From Deinococcus sp. QL22 (GTDB taxonomy: Bacteria; Deinococcota; Deinococci; Deinococcales; Deinococcaceae): 64,000 nt of DNA. Under the pieces are notes generated by a model, which saw only the letters and a list, made by a program, of their open reading frames with translations, did no database searches and had not been told where the DNA came from. Position numbers and translations under genes: made by a program. The DNA lies in NCBI RefSeq assembly GCF_023370075.1, contig NZ_CP097150.1:310001-374000 (forward strand). The letters are read 5' to 3'. Of this stretch, positions 61,837 to 64,000 are shown piece by piece. The number at the start of each line of letters is the position of its first letter. The stretch's first letter is position 1.

Positions 61837-62037
61837 AGGGCTATTGAAGTGTATAGGGAGGTACTGGAGGGCGTTGGCTAATATCTGCACTATGAGGACC
61901 AAAGTGAGCCGCTCATAGATTTATTAAGGTTTTTTAAAAGGGCTGCTGTTCGAATTTGCGGGCGAAGCGGCTATGCGGCACCAATACACTAATGAGCAAA
62001 TGAAATCTATTATTGTTGGTGCGCCTTTGCGAGCAGG

Positions 62038-62910
62038 TTGGGGGCAGTCTCTCCTTTCACTGTTGAGTACGACAAGGGAAGTGTGACGAGCCTTAGCAGA
62101 CGCGCCATTAACGTTGAGCAGCATTGGATCTCAAGCCAACTCGATTGGTTGGCCGCTGCCACCTTCCGTAGCGCAGACGAACCGGAAGCATATGTGCTGT
62201 TTCTTCATCCCTGGACAAGTTGGAAGGACGAGCGCGATTATGCACATGTCAAACTCGCCCGAGACCTAGCGCAAGCCTTGTCCGTGGAGGCAGTGTTGTT
62301 CGACCATCGCGGGCATGGGGAAAGTACTGGCTCATCAGCAAATGTGACAATGTCTGATTTTGTCGCGGACGTCCAACACGTACAGCAGTGGCTCCAACAA
62401 CGCTCAGGCTCAAAAGCAACCATCGTCGTAGCGTCAGGAGTCGCAGCGGTCACTGCAGCTTCGGTAGCCTCGCTCATTAACGCGCAAGCGCTCGTCCTAC
62501 TTTCGCCAAGCCTGCATGTTCCGCCGCGCCTGCTCGACCTTGCAGCGCGAACCCAAAGCGTTCGCGAGCTGCTGAAATTCGCCGAACGCGAGAACGACCT
62601 CGCCTATGTGCGATCTGCCCTCCAGCGCTTGGGTGTGCTGCCAGACCACACGCTTGGCGAATTGTTCAATCCCGCTTTTCTCTTCGGCGTGCCTGATCCG
62701 CTGAGTTACCTGGGACTTCCGCCGACGCTTGTGGTGACAGATGGCGAGTCGCCCTCATACGATGTGCACCTGCTGGCTTCGTGCGCGCTTCGTATCGCTG
62801 ATATTCGTGGAGGCGGACTCAGTTTCCGACACCCCGACTGCCTTAGCGCTGTCAGCACAGCGATGCTGCAATTCTTCCAATCATTACGCTTCGCAGGAGA
62901 CCTTATATGA
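62038..62910 (+). CDS. Alpha/beta hydrolase of the biosynthetic cluster
   Basis: The frame has FLHPWTSWKDERDYAHVKLA, VLFDHRGHGESTGSS, a late His in SFRHPDCLS and the beta-sheet core VVASGVAAVTAASVASLINA. The nucleophile elbow reads VASGVAA, with the Ser before the Gly rather than GxSxG, so catalytic competence is uncertain. The start is unclear (TTG 62038 or GTG about 62080). It reads away from GTP cyclohydrolase II and overlaps the glycosyltransferase by 4 bp. Confidence 0.7.
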   Translation: MGAVSPFTVEYDKGSVTSLSRRAINVEQHWISSQLDWLAAATFRSADEPEAYVLFLHPWTSWKDERDYAHVKLARDLAQALSVEAVLFDHRGHGESTGSSANVTMSDFVADVQHVQQWLQQRSGSKATIVVASGVAAVTAASVASLINAQALVLLSPSLHVPPRLLDLAARTQSVRELLKFAERENDLAYVRSALQRLGVLPDHTLGELFNPAFLFGVPDPLSYLGLPPTLVVTDGESPSYDVHLLASCALRIADIRGGGLSFRHPDCLSAVSTAMLQFFQSLRFAGDLI

Positions 62911-63815
62911 GTGAACTAGCGCTAAGTGTTGTACTACCCGTTAGGGATCAACCTTTTCCACTCCAGATCACGCTTGAATGGTTAGCGCGCAGTCTCCCCC
63001 AAGCGAGCGAGGTTATCGTCGTCGACGACGGGTCTGCACTTCCTGCAAAGCATGTCGCCGCTGCGTTCGAACAGCGCATCAAACTCACGGTGCTTGAACT
63101 CCCAGGCTTGGGACGCGCGGCCGCCCGCAACGCCGGGTGGCGGACTGCCCGGGGCGTGCGCGTGCTGTTCAACGACGCTGACCGGCACCCTGCGCTCAGC
63201 GACCTCACGCCACACCTAACAGGCACTGGTGCCGTAGTGGGCCGACACCTTGAATTCTATTTCAGTCAGCCTGACCAGCATAGCTACGCCTTGCTCAACG
63301 ACTTTAACAGAGTACGTGGAAAAGCACGCGAACCAATTTACCCCCGACTTGTCCGCACAATGCTCTTTGACGAGGACGGAGAATCCCGTACTGGGATACC
63401 GTGGGCTGCCTTTCTCACGGGCAATGTTTCCGTCGAGCGTTCACGTTTGGCGGACATCGGTGGGTTCGACGAAGCCTTTACATCATGGGGAGTTGAGCAC
63501 TTCGAGTTAGGGTACCGCCTGCACGCAACTGGCTGCCCCTTTCGAGTCGCTTCGCAAGCGGTGAATTACCACATTGCCCACTCAAGGGAACCCAACTTCT
63601 ATCAGCAGCACATGCGTGAAAGCATGCTGTATTTTCAGCAAAAACATCGTGCGCCGGTTCTCGACGTGTTCGCGCGATTCCTCTTCGGAGAAGTACCGAT
63701 GCAAGACGTGGAGCGTGCTGCTCCACACCCAGGCCCTTGGCCTACGCTTCACCACGAAGATGTTCATTTTCTGGGCCTGCGCTCGCAAACTTTAGCGCGC
63801 ACCACGAGCCCATGA
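62907..63815 (+). CDS. Family 2-like glycosyltransferase
   Basis: The 302-residue GT-A enzyme has the nucleotide-sugar site VVLPVRDQPFPLQITLEWLA, VIVVDDGSALP, the metal-binding NDAD near residue 90 and the acceptor-side motif FDEAFTSWGVEHFELGYRLH near 190, like the galactosyl-T C-terminal region. It would transfer a sugar to the cluster product. Both ends overlap neighbours by 4 bp. Confidence 0.88.
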   Translation: MSELALSVVLPVRDQPFPLQITLEWLARSLPQASEVIVVDDGSALPAKHVAAAFEQRIKLTVLELPGLGRAAARNAGWRTARGVRVLFNDADRHPALSDLTPHLTGTGAVVGRHLEFYFSQPDQHSYALLNDFNRVRGKAREPIYPRLVRTMLFDEDGESRTGIPWAAFLTGNVSVERSRLADIGGFDEAFTSWGVEHFELGYRLHATGCPFRVASQAVNYHIAHSREPNFYQQHMRESMLYFQQKHRAPVLDVFARFLFGEVPMQDVERAAPHPGPWPTLHHEDVHFLGLRSQTLARTTSP

Positions 63816-64000
63816 CTCCATCCTTGTCGGGGTTTCTCCACAAGGCGCTATCGCAACACTCCGAGCGTTCATTCAATGACGCTTGGACTTACGGCACATT
63901 GGCTTCTCATCTGGCCTGTTGGCCTACGGCCGCTACCTTAGACACTCCAAAGGCAGGAACCGCGATTGCCGTTCGCCTACCAGATCGACTCGACTTCACC
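63812..64000 (+). CDS. AMP-dependent ligase, N-terminal part (runs off the edge)
   Basis: ATG 63812 overlaps the glycosyltransferase stop. The first 63 residues (FLHKALSQHSERSFNDAWTY; GTAIAVRLPDRLDFT) match the opening of acyl-CoA ligase/NRPS adenylation-type proteins (..A..L....D...). Only the N-terminus is visible, so substrate and domain number are unknown. It is the plausible loader of the acyl carrier protein. Confidence 0.65.
   Translation, partial: MTPSLSGFLHKALSQHSERSFNDAWTYGTLASHLACWPTAATLDTPKAGTAIAVRLPDRLDFT

Noticed and set aside
61924..62124. 66-codon minus-strand frame in the divergent region before the cluster hydrolase
   Set aside because: It overlaps the start of the plus-strand hydrolase, lacks a ribosome site and has no recognisable sequence.

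Overview
The window looks like accessory or plasmid-borne DNA of a Deinococcus-type bacterium. The support is mixed: GC-rich coding with high-GC third positions, a RecD2-type helicase, an HU protein with a long N-terminal tail, a NucS nuclease, a Thermus-like XylA tail, many IS families, small inverted repeats of the SNR kind, and promoters in which a TAnnnT -10 box sits about 6 nt before the start codon (leaderless transcripts). The species cannot be named from the sequence. GC-poor islands (about 39.9-40.5, 44.6-45.1 and 49.1-50.3 kb) look recently acquired.

Layout. 0-1.6 kb: the xylA end and xylB. 2.3-6.3 kb: a TetR regulator divergent from a hydrolase/SDR/Baeyer-Villiger monooxygenase operon. 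6.7-8.5 kb: a graveyard of broken genes. 8.6-14.7 kb: a flavin oxidoreductase, a TetR/MFS efflux pair with a near-perfect operator, an IS5-family insertion and a Gfo/Idh/MocA oxidoreductase. 15.9-25.5 kb: two tandem type IV pilins, small and unknown genes, RecD2, HU, two response regulators and NucS. Several genes here share a GGCTGGGGGTGACGCGG-type upstream motif. 25.5-38.6 kb: two related modules, each with a short secreted peptide gene divergent from a TPR/winged-helix/BTAD (SARP-like) regulator and followed by a lipoprotein with a cell-wall hydrolase domain. Each peptide promoter carries three direct repeats at 11-bp spacing. A DsbA-like protein, a duplicated candidate small RNA and a three-gene unknown operon lie nearby. 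39.4-50.3 kb: an IS/MITE-rich zone with a polymorphic-toxin tail and its putative immunity gene, a deaminase, an IS4-family element, a truncated astacin protease, a peroxiredoxin, a HIT protein and a nucleoside phosphorylase. 50.6-64 kb: a compact natural-product-like cluster with GTP cyclohydrolase II, a RibD-like reductase (split by an IS3 element), an acyl carrier protein, an AMP-ligase start, a glycosyltransferase, a PEP-synthase-like enzyme, a BtrH-like protein, hydrolases and an ABC-2 exporter. It runs off the right edge.

The most unusual item is the duplicated peptide/SARP-like regulator/lytic-lipoprotein module, which reads like a peptide-signalling circuit. Both regulator copies are interrupted in this assembly: copy 1 clearly decayed, copy 2 by a single-base shift. 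Several other single-base shifts sit in short homopolymers, so assembly error must be excluded before calling those genes dead.
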